A stretch of 64,000 nucleotides of DNA from Hyphomicrobium sp. (GCF_019744875.1 NZ_JAIETU010000002.1:1302001-1366000), one strand, 5' to 3'; positions 1 to 9,123 are shown, numbered from the stretch's first letter. Program-made: numbers and translations. Notes: generated from the letters alone by a model not told the origin.

Positions 1-78
1 TGACGGGGTTTAGCAGACAAGCCCGACGGGTCCGCATCTTCGCCCGTGGGGCAAACCTTCTAACCCAAGGAGGCTCCC

Positions 79-444
79 ATGGGCCGAGCAACCGCACATC
101 CCGATCACCGGCTGATTTCCAGCGAAGACGTGCACGGCACCGACGTGATCGGCGCCGAGGACGACGTGGTCGGCGAGATCGATCATCTGCTGATCGAAAA
201 GATCTCCGGCCGCGTCGCCTACGCGGTCATGAGCTTCGGTGGCGTGCTGGGACTGGCGCACAGCCACTATCCCATTCCGTGGACCGCGCTCAAATACGAC
301 GCCAAAGCGGGCGGCTATCGCACCGGCATCACCGCCGACCAGCTCCGCAATGCGCCGGAATTCAGCGATGATTCCTGGACCGACCGCGCATGGGAGATCC
401 GCACGCACGAGCATTACGACGTGCCTGCGTACTGGGGGCGCTAG
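79..444 (+). CDS. PRC-barrel domain protein
   Basis: A 121-residue soluble protein with a PRC-barrel-like core: the stretch from about residue 20 (VIGAEDDVVGEIDHLLI) to residue 65 (SHYPIPWTAL) is typical of the fold. PRC-barrel proteins act as small protein-interaction or RNA-associated modules; no catalytic role is implied. The start is well fixed by a perfect AGGAGG about 6 bases upstream of the ATG. It precedes the permease gene on the same strand, but a 130-bp gap makes co-transcription uncertain. Family assignment is firm; cellular role is unknown. Confidence 0.8.
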   Translation: MGRATAHPDHRLISSEDVHGTDVIGAEDDVVGEIDHLLIEKISGRVAYAVMSFGGVLGLAHSHYPIPWTALKYDAKAGGYRTGITADQLRNAPEFSDDSWTDRAWEIRTHEHYDVPAYWGR

Positions 445-573
445 TGCCGCGCAGCCTGATTTCCACGTCTGCAATCAGACGGCCACGGAGCCAACCGTGG
501 CCGTCCTTATGCCGGCTGGTCCAGCTGTGGCAGGTGGCATGTGCTCCTGCTGCACGATGCGGCGGGAGGCGTC

Positions 574-1602
574 ATGTCTGACTGGCAGTTCGTTCGCCGC
601 GTCCTCATCGTTGTGGCCATCGGCGCGCTCGCGGCCGCGATCTATGCGCTCTCCAATCTTCTGCTCGTGATATTCGCGGCGGTGCTGTGCTGCATCGCGC
701 TGCGCACCCTGATGGCGCCATTGGTCCGCGCGACGAGTATGCCGGAGCCGCTCGCGCTCGCGGTGGTGGTCGTGCTCATTGTCACTGTCAGCGCCGGCCT
801 TGTCCTACAGTTCGGATCGAAGCTCTCGGACCAGATCGCCTATCTCGCGCAGAATGCACCGCAGGCTCTGCACAAGCTGTCGGAGAGTTTCGATCTCGGC
901 GCGGTCTCCGGTCAGGTCGGCGGTTCGGCGATCGGCGCGCTGGCGGCGGGGGCGCTCACGGTCGGATCGAGCATCGCGGGCGCGGTGGCAGGTTTCGTGC
1001 TCGTGCTGATCGGCGGCATCTACCTCGCCGCCTCGCCGCAGCTCTACCGCCGCGGTGCGATGGTGCTGGTGCCGAAGCATTGGCAGAGCGTCGTGTCCTC
1101 AACGCTCGACGACAGCGGATTTGCGCTCGGGCGGTGGCTTTACGCGCAGGGCATCGCAATGGTGGTGATCGGCGTCTTGACCGGCGTCGGCATGTGGGTA
1201 GCAGGCGTGCCCTCGCCGCTGGCCCTCGGCCTGATCGCGGGTGCAACCGAATTCATCCCGATCGTCGGGCCGATCGTCGGCGCCATTCCCGCGCTCCTGC
1301 TCGCATCGACCCTGGGGTGGGACACCACGCTCGCGGCCCTCGCCGTCGCAATCGCCGTGCAGCAGATCGAAAACAATCTCGTCATGCCGTTCGTGGTCGG
1401 GCGCGTCGTAGAGCTGCCGGCCGCCGTGGGCATGTTCGCCACCGTCGCTATGGGATTGCTGTTCGGGCCGCTCGGGCTGTTGCTCGGCTATCCTCTTGCC
1501 ATCGTGGCGGACGTCGCCATCCGCCGCCTCTACGTCCGGGAAACGCTCGGCAAGCCTGTCGAAATACCTGCCGAGCGGCAACGGAAAGCCGAGGGCGACT
1601 GA
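574..1602 (+). CDS. AI-2E family transporter (permease)
   Basis: An integral membrane protein of 342 residues with repeated hydrophobic segments, a glycine-rich central part and the family-typical GATEFIPIVGPIVGAIPA block near residues 220-240, followed by a QQIENNLVMP motif. These are hallmarks of the AI-2E/YdiK/PerM family, whose members export or exchange small molecules or ions; only some handle autoinducer-2, so the substrate is open. I chose the ATG preceded by GGGAGG rather than an upstream GTG that would add 11 non-hydrophobic residues. Confidence 0.85.
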   Translation: MSDWQFVRRVLIVVAIGALAAAIYALSNLLLVIFAAVLCCIALRTLMAPLVRATSMPEPLALAVVVVLIVTVSAGLVLQFGSKLSDQIAYLAQNAPQALHKLSESFDLGAVSGQVGGSAIGALAAGALTVGSSIAGAVAGFVLVLIGGIYLAASPQLYRRGAMVLVPKHWQSVVSSTLDDSGFALGRWLYAQGIAMVVIGVLTGVGMWVAGVPSPLALGLIAGATEFIPIVGPIVGAIPALLLASTLGWDTTLAALAVAIAVQQIENNLVMPFVVGRVVELPAAVGMFATVAMGLLFGPLGLLLGYPLAIVADVAIRRLYVRETLGKPVEIPAERQRKAEGD

Positions 1603-1724
1603 CGGGCCCCCGGAAAACGAACCATTGGAACCTGTAGCCTTCGCCAAGCGTCATTCAGTACCAAGCGTTGTTCAGTATCCTGGGCCACATTCCGAGGGCC
1701 GGTGCTTTTTGCCAGGAGATCCAG

Positions 1725-3053
1725 ATGCCGTCATTCGCGTTCGCCCTCTCCGCATTCGCCGTGCTGCTGCTCGCGGGCTGCGGCGAGGAGCAGGCACTGC
1801 CGCCGGGCGCGACGACGGGCCCGCAACCGACGCTGGCCGCGCCCAAGCCCCAGCTCATCCCGACGGTCCAGATCGCCCCGGCCAAGGGCTGGCCCGAGGG
1901 CGGCAAGCCGAAAGCGGCCGACGGGCTCACAGTCACGGCCTTCGCGGGCAACCTGGATCATCCGCGCTGGCTCTACGTGCTGCCGAACGGCGACGTACTC
2001 GTCGCCGAAACCAACCGGTCGGAGGGCGGGAAGGGCGGCATCATCGGCTGGATCATGGGCCGGGTCATGACGCGGGCCGGAGCGGGTGTCGCAAGCGCGA
2101 ACCGCATCACGCTGCTGCGCGATGCGGATGGAGACGGCGTCGCCGAAACGCGCAGCGTGTTCCTGAAAGATCTGAACGCCCCCTTTGGCATGGCGCTGAT
2201 TGGCAGCGACTTCTACGTTGCCAACACCGATGCGCTGATGCGCTTTCCCTACAAGGAGGGCGACGCGGAGATCACGGCGCCTGGCGTCAAGGTGGCCGAT
2301 CTGCCCGGGTTGCCGATCAATCACCATTGGACCAAGAACATCATTCCCTCGCCGGACAACACCAAGATGATGGCCACCGTCGGCTCGAACAGCAACATCG
2401 CGGAATCCGGCATGGCTCTCGAAGAGCACCGCGCGGCCATTCTCGAGATCGATCTCAAGACCGGGGCAACGCGCGTGTTCGCCTCGGGCTTGCGCAATCC
2501 CAACGGCATGGCCTGGGAGCCGCAGACGGGCACCCTGTGGACCGTGGTCAACGAACGCGACGAGCTTGGGCCCGATCTCGTTCCCGATTACCTGACCTCC
2601 GTGAAGGACGGCGGCTTCTACGGCTGGCCGTACAGCTATTTCGGCGCCAACGTCGACGAGCGCGTGCAGCCGCAGAACCCGGACCTCGTGGCGACGGCCC
2701 TCGTGCCAGACTACGCATTGGGCGCGCACACCGCCTCGCTCGGTCTCGCGTTCTCGTCCGGCACGTTATTGCCGGAGCGCCTGCGCCAGGGTGTGTTCGT
2801 CGGGCAGCACGGGTCCTGGAACCGCAAGCCGCCGAGCGGCTACAAAGTGATCTTCGTTCCGTTCCAGAACGGCAAACCGGCGGGTGAGCCGGCCGATGTG
2901 CTGACCGGCTTCCTGAACGCCGATGGCGACGCGCAAGGCCGGCCCGTGGGTGTCGCGATGGACACGCGCGGCGGGCTGCTGGTGGCGGACGATGTGGGCA
3001 ATGTCGTCTGGCGCGTGACGGGCGATGCCTCGCCGAGCGCCATGGCGCGCTAG
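1725..3053 (+). CDS. PQQ-type sorbosone/glucose dehydrogenase-like lipoprotein
   Basis: A 442-residue protein opening with a lipoprotein signal (hydrophobic core ending LLLAGC, lipobox Cys near residue 17), so probably anchored to a periplasmic membrane face. The body is a beta-propeller of the L-sorbosone dehydrogenase/GDH family: motifs [55 protein letters not shown] and [14 protein letters not shown] are characteristic. Known relatives oxidise sugars or aldehydes with PQQ; substrate is not predictable. The ATG after AGGAGATCC is preferred to one 57 bases upstream because it places the signal peptide at the N terminus. Confidence 0.85.
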   Translation: MPSFAFALSAFAVLLLAGCGEEQALPPGATTGPQPTLAAPKPQLIPTVQIAPAKGWPEGGKPKAADGLTVTAFAGNLDHPRWLYVLPNGDVLVAETNRSEGGKGGIIGWIMGRVMTRAGAGVASANRITLLRDADGDGVAETRSVFLKDLNAPFGMALIGSDFYVANTDALMRFPYKEGDAEITAPGVKVADLPGLPINHHWTKNIIPSPDNTKMMATVGSNSNIAESGMALEEHRAAILEIDLKTGATRVFASGLRNPNGMAWEPQTGTLWTVVNERDELGPDLVPDYLTSVKDGGFYGWPYSYFGANVDERVQPQNPDLVATALVPDYALGAHTASLGLAFSSGTLLPERLRQGVFVGQHGSWNRKPPSGYKVIFVPFQNGKPAGEPADVLTGFLNADGDAQGRPVGVAMDTRGGLLVADDVGNVVWRVTGDASPSAMAR

Positions 3054-3094
3054 CGATCGATCGCATTCGCTAAACTAAAATGCGGAGACCAAAA

Positions 3095-3277
3095 ATGGCG
3101 CTACTTCCCGACAAACCCAAACTGGGCGATCCGAAGCTTCCGGACGTGCCATCCATCGGCGGCGACCGCCGGCTCTTCAAGATCCTCGCGCTCATTGTTG
3201 CCGTGCTGCTCATTTTCTATCTGCTTGGAGGCCCCGGTCATATCGGCAGCGTGACGCCGCCAGCCGCCATGCCGTAG
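3095..3277 (+). CDS. Small single-pass membrane protein
   Basis: A 60-residue protein: a charged, proline-rich N-terminal half, one hydrophobic helix (about residues 28-46, ILALIVAVLLIFYLLGG) and a short Pro/Ala tail. The ATG preceded by CGGAGACC is preferred to one 15 bases upstream. It follows the dehydrogenase gene closely on the same strand and may share its transcript. No family recognised; membrane location is the only supported inference. Confidence 0.55.
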   Translation: MALLPDKPKLGDPKLPDVPSIGGDRRLFKILALIVAVLLIFYLLGGPGHIGSVTPPAAMP

Positions 3278-3466
3278 CACCGCGCTTCTCTTTGCACACA
3301 CCTATCGCTACGCTCACCCCGTACAGATCACGCACAAACAGCAGAAAAAATCGGTAGCTACGTACTGTTGGCGGAAAAGTTTCAAAATAATAGTGCGATC
3401 CGTCGAGAAACATTATTTGAACTGCGGTGGTTTCTTTTTCGAATGCGAAATCGAAATGGAGACCAA

Positions 3467-3769
3467 ATGAACAAGATTGCATTGACCGCTGCACTTGTGG
3501 CGCTGTCTTCCTCTTTGGCTGTTGCACAGACGCCGCCTGCGGCTGATGACAAGAGCCTTTCGAGCGAAGCCGCCAAAGATCACCCGGCCACAAAACAGCC
3601 CGGAACGACGGCCGACCCCACTGCCAAGTCAGACGACAAGAGCCTGTCGGAAAAAGCGGCGAAGGATCAGCCCGGCACAAGCGCCGAGGGCACGACTGTG
3701 GATCCGACCGCGAAGCCCGCGGACGGCAGTCTTCAGGACAAGGCCGCGAAGGACCAGGGGAGCAAGTAA
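3467..3769 (+). CDS. Small periplasmic protein with three internal repeats
   Basis: A 100-residue protein with a clear Sec signal peptide (MNKIALTAALVALSSSLAVA, cleavage after AQT or AVA). The mature part is highly charged and low in complexity, made of three degenerate copies of DDKSL-(S/x)-EKAAKD separated by PGTTADPTAK-like linkers. It looks intrinsically disordered. The ATG after GGAGACC puts the signal peptide at the N terminus. No enzymatic family is apparent; it may be a stress-related or envelope filler protein, but that is a guess. Confidence 0.6.
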   Translation: MNKIALTAALVALSSSLAVAQTPPAADDKSLSSEAAKDHPATKQPGTTADPTAKSDDKSLSEKAAKDQPGTSAEGTTVDPTAKPADGSLQDKAAKDQGSK

Positions 3770-3787
3770 GCTCCTGCGTCGTTCGGT

Positions 3788-3819
3788 TTCACGACAGCGC
3801 AACTTCACGACAGCGCAAC
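3788..3819. repeat. Tandem direct repeat, two 16-bp copies
   Basis: The sequence TTCACGACAGCGCAAC occurs twice back to back between the repeat-protein gene and the terminator hairpin. The second copy runs into the terminator stem. No function is evident. Confidence 0.8.
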
Positions 3820-3850
3820 CGCGAGCGAAAGCTTCGCGGTTGTGTTTTCT
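3817..3850 (+). terminator. Rho-independent terminator
   Basis: An 8-bp inverted repeat (AACCGCGA and TCGCGGTT) with a short loop is followed by a T-rich tract (TGTGTTTTCT). It lies about 50 bp downstream of the repeat-protein gene and would end its transcript just before the island border. Confidence 0.7.
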
Positions 3851-3864
3851 CAGGCAGGAGGAAA

Positions 3865-3905
3865 TGGAGCGGGCGAAGGGAATCGAACCCTCGACATTCA
3901 GCTTG
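3865..3905 (-). other. Candidate attL: 3' fragment of tRNA-Gly(TCC)
   Basis: Read on the minus strand, these 41 bases run from the last bases of an anticodon loop (CAAGCTGA) through a T-arm (GGGTTCGATTCCC) to acceptor strand CGCCCGCTCCA, matching the 3' half of an alphaproteobacterial tRNA-Gly with anticodon TCC. Further 5' on that strand (higher coordinates) the match stops: there is no D-arm or acceptor 5' strand, so it is a fragment, not a gene. Breaking at the anticodon loop is the pattern left by tyrosine-integrase insertion into a tRNA gene, and an integrase gene starts 180 bp away. The intact partner copy was not found in the window. Confidence 0.75.
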
Positions 3906-4086
3906 AGAAATAGTTTCCCCGATTTCGGAGACTTACGGAGAGATACGGCAAGTCACTGAAAGTCCATGCAATCTCTCCACAGCCTCCGCAACGAACGGAT
4001 TACAATACGGCCTGCTACCCGACCATCTGGTTAGCCCGGTGTTAGCCCTGCGCCAAACACCTGTTAGCCCGAATTGGAGCACGCCT

Positions 4087-5346
4087 ATGAACCACCACAA
4101 GCCTATCACCCTTGCCTCTGTCGCCTCATTGAAATCCGGAGACAGCATCCGCGACACCACCCTTAAGGGGTTTGGTGCCCGCCGCCGGGGAAAGAACGTG
4201 TCCTACTTCGTACAGACCCGCGTTCACCGCCGACTGCGCTGGTTCACCATCGGCAACCATCTGAGCCCTTGGACCCCCGAAACGGCGCGCCAACGTGCCA
4301 AGGACATCCTCCACGCCGCCGACAAGAACGTCGACCTCGTCGCAACGGAAACGACCTACCACACCGGCCTCACCATCCAGGAGGTGTTCGATCGCTTCTT
4401 TGAAGACCGCGAGCCGTACTTCAAAACAAGCACGTTCAAGGAGTTCAGGCGCCTCTCCAACAAAGTGATCCTGCCTCACTTTAAACGTCGGGTTTTTACG
4501 TCCATTACACGCGCCGACGTGGCCGCGTTCCACAGGGGTCTTAGGAAGACCCCAAGTGCCGCGAACCACGCCTTGGCCGTCCTGAAGCAGGTGTTCAATT
4601 GGGCGGACGCCAACTCGCTCTGCGGTGACAGGAAAAATCCCTGCCTTGATATCCAGATGTTCAAGTCCGGCAATAGAGCCAAGTTCCTCACGACAGACGA
4701 CGTCGCTCGTCTCGCCGAGGGGTGCAGAACGGCTTTGGTGAGGGACGAAGCCACCCCCTTCATGATCGCCGCCATTCTGACGTTGCTCTTCACGGGGGCG
4801 CGGAGAGGAGAAATCTTCACGCTGAAGCGGAGCTACGTCGACAAGCAGCGCATGATTGCCCACCTGCCCGACAGTAAGACCGGGTCAAAAGTTCTTCAGC
4901 TGAACCCCATCGCCATGTCCATTCTCGATTCCGTCCCTGAAATCGAAGGCAATCCCTACTTCTTTGTCGGGAGGTTCAAGGGCACCTGCCTCACCGAAAT
5001 CTACAAGCCTTGGTCGAAAATCCGCAAATACGCCAAGCTGGAGCACTTCCGGATCCACGACCTCCGGCATTCCTTCGCCAGCTTCGCCGCCGACAGTGGC
5101 GCCTCCGCCAAAACCGTCGGACACCTGCTCGGGCATGCCAGCGTGGAAACGACCAAACTCTACATCCACATGTTCAACAACCGGGCCAAGGAAGCTGCAG
5201 AAGTGACTGCCCACACCATCTACGCCGCCTTCAATCCAGCGGCACTTCTTCTGCCACAGAGCCCCGCTTCTGACCCTTCAACCACGCATTCAGATCCTCA
5301 AGATCGTAAAGAACAGGAGCCCTTCTTCCCAGCCCAATGCGGATAA
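4087..5346 (+). CDS. int: Tyrosine-type site-specific integrase of the island
   Basis: A 419-residue tyrosine recombinase. The N-terminal part has the DUF4102-like arm-binding start (SIRDTTLKGFGARRRGK), a middle SAM-like core-binding domain follows, and the catalytic domain shows the full set: Arg in TGARRGEIFTL, Lys in DSKTGSKV, HDLRHSFAS, GHLLGHASVETT and the nucleophile in KLYIHMF. It is expected to integrate and excise the island at the tRNA-Gly 3' end immediately to its left. The start placing MNHHKPIT first is preferred because the in-frame upstream extension is unlike the family. Its 3' end overlaps a convergent AlpA-like gene by 116 bp. Confidence 0.92.
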   Translation: MNHHKPITLASVASLKSGDSIRDTTLKGFGARRRGKNVSYFVQTRVHRRLRWFTIGNHLSPWTPETARQRAKDILHAADKNVDLVATETTYHTGLTIQEVFDRFFEDREPYFKTSTFKEFRRLSNKVILPHFKRRVFTSITRADVAAFHRGLRKTPSAANHALAVLKQVFNWADANSLCGDRKNPCLDIQMFKSGNRAKFLTTDDVARLAEGCRTALVRDEATPFMIAAILTLLFTGARRGEIFTLKRSYVDKQRMIAHLPDSKTGSKVLQLNPIAMSILDSVPEIEGNPYFFVGRFKGTCLTEIYKPWSKIRKYAKLEHFRIHDLRHSFASFAADSGASAKTVGHLLGHASVETTKLYIHMFNNRAKEAAEVTAHTIYAAFNPAALLLPQSPASDPSTTHSDPQDRKEQEPFFPAQCG

Positions 5347-5440
5347 ACACCGGACCACCGCCCTTGATGCGGTAGTCCTCCAGTGTCCGTGGGCTTAACC
5401 GCAAATACTTGGCCGCTTCCGCCGTCGTAAGAAGCGTCAT
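5231..5440 (-). CDS. AlpA/excisionase-like HTH protein
   Basis: A 69-residue protein with a winged-helix of the HTH_17/AlpA type: LTTAEAAKYLRLSPRTLEDYRIKG, then PVFIRIG, LYDLEDLNAWL. Such proteins bind element ends and direct integrase towards excision, or activate the integrase. Unusually it lies antisense to the 3' end of the integrase gene, so the two transcripts would be complementary over 116 bp. A second in-frame start 21 bases upstream is possible; the chosen ATG gives the usual family N terminus and has GGAAAGG immediately before it. Confidence 0.8.
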   Translation of the reverse strand: MTLLTTAEAAKYLRLSPRTLEDYRIKGGGPVFIRIGLGRRAPVLYDLEDLNAWLKGQKRGSVAEEVPLD

Positions 5441-5541
5441 CCTTTCCGGTGGTTGACCCACGGCTTCCCGCTCTTGTTTTTAAATCCCTCTGCGTTCAGA
5501 TTACCGACCAAGCCCCGCTTCGCAACAGGAGAGTTCATACC

Positions 5542-6039
5542 GTGCATTCAACGGAACTGACCCAGCTCCAAGCATCCTGCTCGCAAGCCCACAAAGCGTA
5601 CCGCGCCGCGCGGATTTCCTTGGCGGCAGCCGTCAACAAATCACCCGATAGCGAATCCATTGCGGAGCTGGTCACCTCAACGCAGGAGCTCGGCCTCAAC
5701 GCCACCCTCCACCGCCTCAAAACCACCAACCCCAAGGTTGCCGATGCCATCACCGCGCTCGTGGAAGCGTCCGACAGCCTCAGCCACGCCATCGGTGACC
5801 GTGAATCATTCCTCACGCAACAGAACCCCGCGCACCAGCGCGTCTACATCGAAGACGGCCGGGAGTTCACACTGGACGTGGAGAAGGGGGTCTGGACCTA
5901 CCTCGATGACCCCGATCACCCCATCAAGGTCACGCTGACCAAGGAACACAAGCTTCCCTACGACCTGCTAGCGTTCAAAGGCCCGAACATCGAGCCACCG
6001 AAACCCACCCGGAAAAGGAAGCTGCAGCCGCGCATGTAG
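5542..6039 (+). CDS. Hypothetical protein, helical N-terminal half
   Basis: A 165-residue soluble protein of unknown function. The first 100 residues are alanine-rich and predicted helical (QLQASCSQAHKAYRAARISL, then ALVEASDSLSHAIGD), the rest contains a small beta-rich patch (EFTLDVEKGVWTYLDD) and ends in a basic tail (KPTRKRKLQPRM). The GTG start is chosen because AGGAGAG lies 8-9 bases upstream; an open frame continues further 5' without a better signal. It follows the integrase module on the same strand. Confidence 0.5.
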   Translation: MHSTELTQLQASCSQAHKAYRAARISLAAAVNKSPDSESIAELVTSTQELGLNATLHRLKTTNPKVADAITALVEASDSLSHAIGDRESFLTQQNPAHQRVYIEDGREFTLDVEKGVWTYLDDPDHPIKVTLTKEHKLPYDLLAFKGPNIEPPKPTRKRKLQPRM

Positions 6040-6149
6040 GCGCGCTTGCAACAGTCCTTTTGATGTCAGCACTGTTCCTGCCATCGATTGCTCATCGTGT
6101 AGGCATGACCGCTTGCTTGCCGCCTATTCCTATAGGGTAGGCTTGCCCC

Positions 6150-6569
6150 ATGATCATCACCCACACCCAAAGCCAGGACGGTCACCGGCGCATCTATCTT
6201 GGAGCCAAGCTCAGCCTTGAATGCTGGATCGAACCTAAAGAAAACGGACGCGCCTGGACCTTCCATTTCGATACCGGCGCGGGCAACAGCCATATGGCAC
6301 CCGAGTACATGCGTGCATGGGCGGAATCTCTTCTTCTTCAGCTCTGCGACGAACTGAACGTAGAGCCATCCCTCTTAGCGGACGTGCCATTCGAGGCGAT
6401 CGCCGCCCTACACACCGCCCCACCGACCCATCACCGCCGCATCGCGTCACCGCTGCGCAAAGTGACCGAATACGGGTTCATATCCACGCCCCCCAATACC
6501 ACGCGGCCGAGCGCGGATTACAGGGCGCGGGATTTCACAGACGACAGACAGCGGCAGCGGTTCCGCTAA
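6150..6569 (+). CDS. Hypothetical island protein
   Basis: A 139-residue protein with no recognised family. It begins with a beta-rich segment (IYLGAKLSLECWIEP), continues with a helical stretch (AWAESLLLQLCDELNVEP) and ends in an arginine-rich tail (DRQRQRFR). It is convergent with the nuclease-like gene and separated by 40 bp. The ATG is not preceded by a strong ribosome site. Retained because the frame is long, alternative frames are poorer and the composition matches the neighbouring genes. Confidence 0.45.
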   Translation: MIITHTQSQDGHRRIYLGAKLSLECWIEPKENGRAWTFHFDTGAGNSHMAPEYMRAWAESLLLQLCDELNVEPSLLADVPFEAIAALHTAPPTHHRRIASPLRKVTEYGFISTPPNTTRPSADYRARDFTDDRQRQRFR

Positions 6570-6608
6570 CTCATCACTGGAGCGGACGCGCTGAATGGCG
6601 CGATGACC

Positions 6609-8222
6609 TTATGGATTTGAAGCGGCAATACCTGCGGCTTCAAGGGCGCGAACAAGCGCGCCCCTTGTGACCGCAACGTCATATCGCCATTCAATCAGCC
6701 GCACGCCGTTGGCACTGAGCAGGGCGCGCTTTCGTGCGTCGCGTGCCGAGGTCGCCCGGAATCCCTCTTCGCCGCCGAAGAGATCGACGGGCTCGAAATG
6801 CTGCTGGCCCTGGTATTCGATGGCGAGGTGCAGGTCGGGAACGTAGACATCGATGGACTGCATTCCCAGAAAGGGGGGACGCCACTGATGCTGCGCGGTC
6901 GGCCAGAGGGTTCTGACAAGATCGAAAAGCGCGACTTCTGATGCCCAGCCGCGGCCGATCTCGGGTATGGCCCTCGCGCGTCGGAACGCATCTTCTGCCG
7001 CCACCATAAAGGGAGCAAAGAATGCGGCTAGGCTCCCGTCGCCGATGTCGATGTTATAGATGAAGATACGTCCCCGAAGCGCACCCCTTGCGGATGCGCC
7101 TTCGTAATAGCACCGGGTTGCAGGCCAGTCTTTCGCAGGCGGAGGCCGGGGGATCATACCGTCACCAAATTCATGCGTCAGCCGGGAGATGTCGTTTAAG
7201 GGCGGGCGTTCGGCAGCCAGGATGTCGTCCAAGCAGTCAATAAACGCATTGAATTCTTCACTTAGTCTGCCCGCTATCGTGGATGCGGATATATGCTTAC
7301 TCGCGAGGTGACGAATATCGCTTGCGCGTACCGGGCTTCCCGCAAGAAAACGTAAATAGACCACTTCGTCGAATAGGGCTTCCCGCTCGCTGGCTGGAAT
7401 TTCCTCAACCAGTGCGAGGGCCTCATGCAGTCTGTTTTCGTGGGTGAGGTTCAGGATTCGCTGAAAGGCGGGATCGGGATCCCACGGCAGGCTTTCCGGG
7501 ATCGCGGGAAGGTCCTCAGGCAGTGACTGGCCGTTCTCTACGGCAAGGATTCTCGCCTGCCACTGATACCGGCGCGCCAGGTTGTTGTCTGACCATATGC
7601 GAGCCAGCGGCAAGGACGGATCGGGCGGCGTGAAAGTCCACTCTGGGCCTGCGTCCGGCGGACGATAGACATACCCGGTTTCGAACCCCGCTTTTTCCAG
7701 GTCGCCTTCGATGCCGCTATCCCCCAGCGCATGAATCAGTCTTTCGAAGAGTTGACCTCCTGCGCGGCCGACGCCGACCGAGACGAGCACCTTCCCCGTC
7801 CCGGAGGTCTGCCTGAATACGGCATCAGCATGGGAAGCAAGCTGAACCGCGCGCAGCCGTCTCAGCGCATGTCCTTCAAAGAAATGGATGCGATGGGTGA
7901 GATCTTCGGGGAAGACAGGATAGGCGAGCGCGGCGCGCCGATGCGGCTTACGAGGGCGCGGCTGGGACGGCGGCTCCTCGCCGAATTCATGCAAAAGCTC
8001 GCGGCAAATGGCAGACAATCGGATGAAATGGAGAGCGGCCGAGCTGCGCGGCGGGCGTTTCTTGGCAAGAGTCTCGTAGAGCTGTTCGCGCCTTTTCAGG
8101 TCACGGCGGTAAAACTCGCGCATGGCCTTGCTGCGAAGCGAAGCTTCGCTCAGCTTGAGGCCGTTCCTGAAAGCGCGAAGCCCCTCTTCGCCATCCTGGG
8201 GAGCGGGTGGCTTGACCAGCAT
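6609..8222 (-). CDS. Large protein with C-terminal PD-(D/E)XK nuclease-like domain
   Basis: A 537-residue protein. The last 100 residues carry IDVYVPDLHLAIEYQGQQHF, a D...ExQ arrangement typical of restriction-endonuclease-like folds (Vsr/DUF559 type), followed by DARKRALLSANGVRLIEWRY. The larger N-terminal part is helical and unassigned, with a basic region near the start. It may cleave or process DNA in the element or act in defence; this is inference. The start is ambiguous: a TTG directly after the stop of the upstream gene would add 27 residues, while the chosen ATG has AGAGG about 11 bases upstream. Confidence 0.6.
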   Translation of the reverse strand: MLVKPPAPQDGEEGLRAFRNGLKLSEASLRSKAMREFYRRDLKRREQLYETLAKKRPPRSSAALHFIRLSAICRELLHEFGEEPPSQPRPRKPHRRAALAYPVFPEDLTHRIHFFEGHALRRLRAVQLASHADAVFRQTSGTGKVLVSVGVGRAGGQLFERLIHALGDSGIEGDLEKAGFETGYVYRPPDAGPEWTFTPPDPSLPLARIWSDNNLARRYQWQARILAVENGQSLPEDLPAIPESLPWDPDPAFQRILNLTHENRLHEALALVEEIPASEREALFDEVVYLRFLAGSPVRASDIRHLASKHISASTIAGRLSEEFNAFIDCLDDILAAERPPLNDISRLTHEFGDGMIPRPPPAKDWPATRCYYEGASARGALRGRIFIYNIDIGDGSLAAFFAPFMVAAEDAFRRARAIPEIGRGWASEVALFDLVRTLWPTAQHQWRPPFLGMQSIDVYVPDLHLAIEYQGQQHFEPVDLFGGEEGFRATSARDARKRALLSANGVRLIEWRYDVAVTRGALVRALEAAGIAASNP

Positions 8223-8303
8223 TCCTATGCAGCCTCTACGCTCTCCACCATCCTGCTCATGCCTACGGTTCCGCTCATCAATAGCTCGAATATCTTGCCG
8301 CAA

Positions 8304-9047
8304 TCACAGCTTCGGCGTCACTTTCATGCTGTCGAGCTTGCGTTGCCGATATTTGAGGTTGCGTTCCTTGGCAGCAACGAAGACCGGCTTCGATGCCATC
8401 GTGAGGCCGAAGAGATAGCCACCGGGCCTGAAATCAACCTTGCACGCATCGGGTTTTTTATACGCGGTTGCATAAATATGGTCGGGAAAGCGCTTGGACA
8501 GGCGGCCAGATGTTTGTTGGAGCCGGTCACCGGATACGGCCTTCGGAAAGAAAATATCGAACGGGCCGATTCCAGGGGCCCCATTAGCCATCCTGCGCGA
8601 CCCGACTTTATCGTAAATCGGCTTGGCACCCTCTTCTTCGTCAAGTGCGCAGTAGACAAGGCCAACGGAGCCGATGCGTTTCGGCTGATCGTGTTCGGTG
8701 GCCATAAGGATTAGCTGATTGTCGCTGCATCGATACACTTGCTTGAGTAGGGAAGGCAGACCGTCGTAGGGAGGAAATGGTGGCCTAAGTTGCCACTCCT
8801 GTATCTTCCTGACCGCCTCCACGTCATATCTGTCGGCCAACCGATAGGCGTCGGCATCGTCGATGGAGATATTTGAGACAAGGCTGCATCCAAGCTCGCG
8901 CAGCACTGGTTCGGCAGCTGTGAACGGGCCCCCGACTTCAATCCCTGCGATATCGGTTACCGGTGACTCATTGGATTGCGCCACCGCGTCCTGTTGGAAC
9001 AAGGGCAGGGCAACGGAAAGGCATAACAAGGTCAGCAGGCGCTGCAT
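8304..9047 (-). CDS. Hypothetical secreted protein
   Basis: A 247-residue protein with a Sec signal peptide (MQRLLTLLCLSVALPLFQQDAVA). The mature part contains several cysteines and motifs such as GGPFTAAEPVLRELGC and KIQEWQLRPPFPPYDGLP but no family I recognise. The downstream nuclease-like gene begins right after its stop codon, which suggests one transcript. Its placement in a mobile island with other signal-peptide-bearing small proteins suggests an envelope-related accessory role. Confidence 0.55.
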   Translation of the reverse strand: MQRLLTLLCLSVALPLFQQDAVAQSNESPVTDIAGIEVGGPFTAAEPVLRELGCSLVSNISIDDADAYRLADRYDVEAVRKIQEWQLRPPFPPYDGLPSLLKQVYRCSDNQLILMATEHDQPKRIGSVGLVYCALDEEEGAKPIYDKVGSRRMANGAPGIGPFDIFFPKAVSGDRLQQTSGRLSKRFPDHIYATAYKKPDACKVDFRPGGYLFGLTMASKPVFVAAKERNLKYRQRKLDSMKVTPKL

Positions 9048-9123
9048 GTCGATAGGTCCGTAGATTGTGTAAATTGATTTCGAGGCAAAAACCTCGATTC
9101 CGGCGCGCGCATTCACATACTGC

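Noticed and set aside
1731-2729. 332-codon minus-strand frame
   Set aside because: Antisense to the dehydrogenase gene over its whole length, with no recognisable domain.
687-2887. Long plus-strand frames overlapping the AI-2E and sorbosone dehydrogenase genes
   Set aside because: Arg/Gly/Ala-rich frames typical of GC-rich shadows; the genes in the other frames have clear families and ribosome sites.
3788-3819. Tandem 16-bp repeat as an attachment site
   Set aside because: Both copies are adjacent on the chromosomal side of the border; the tRNA fragment is a better attachment candidate.
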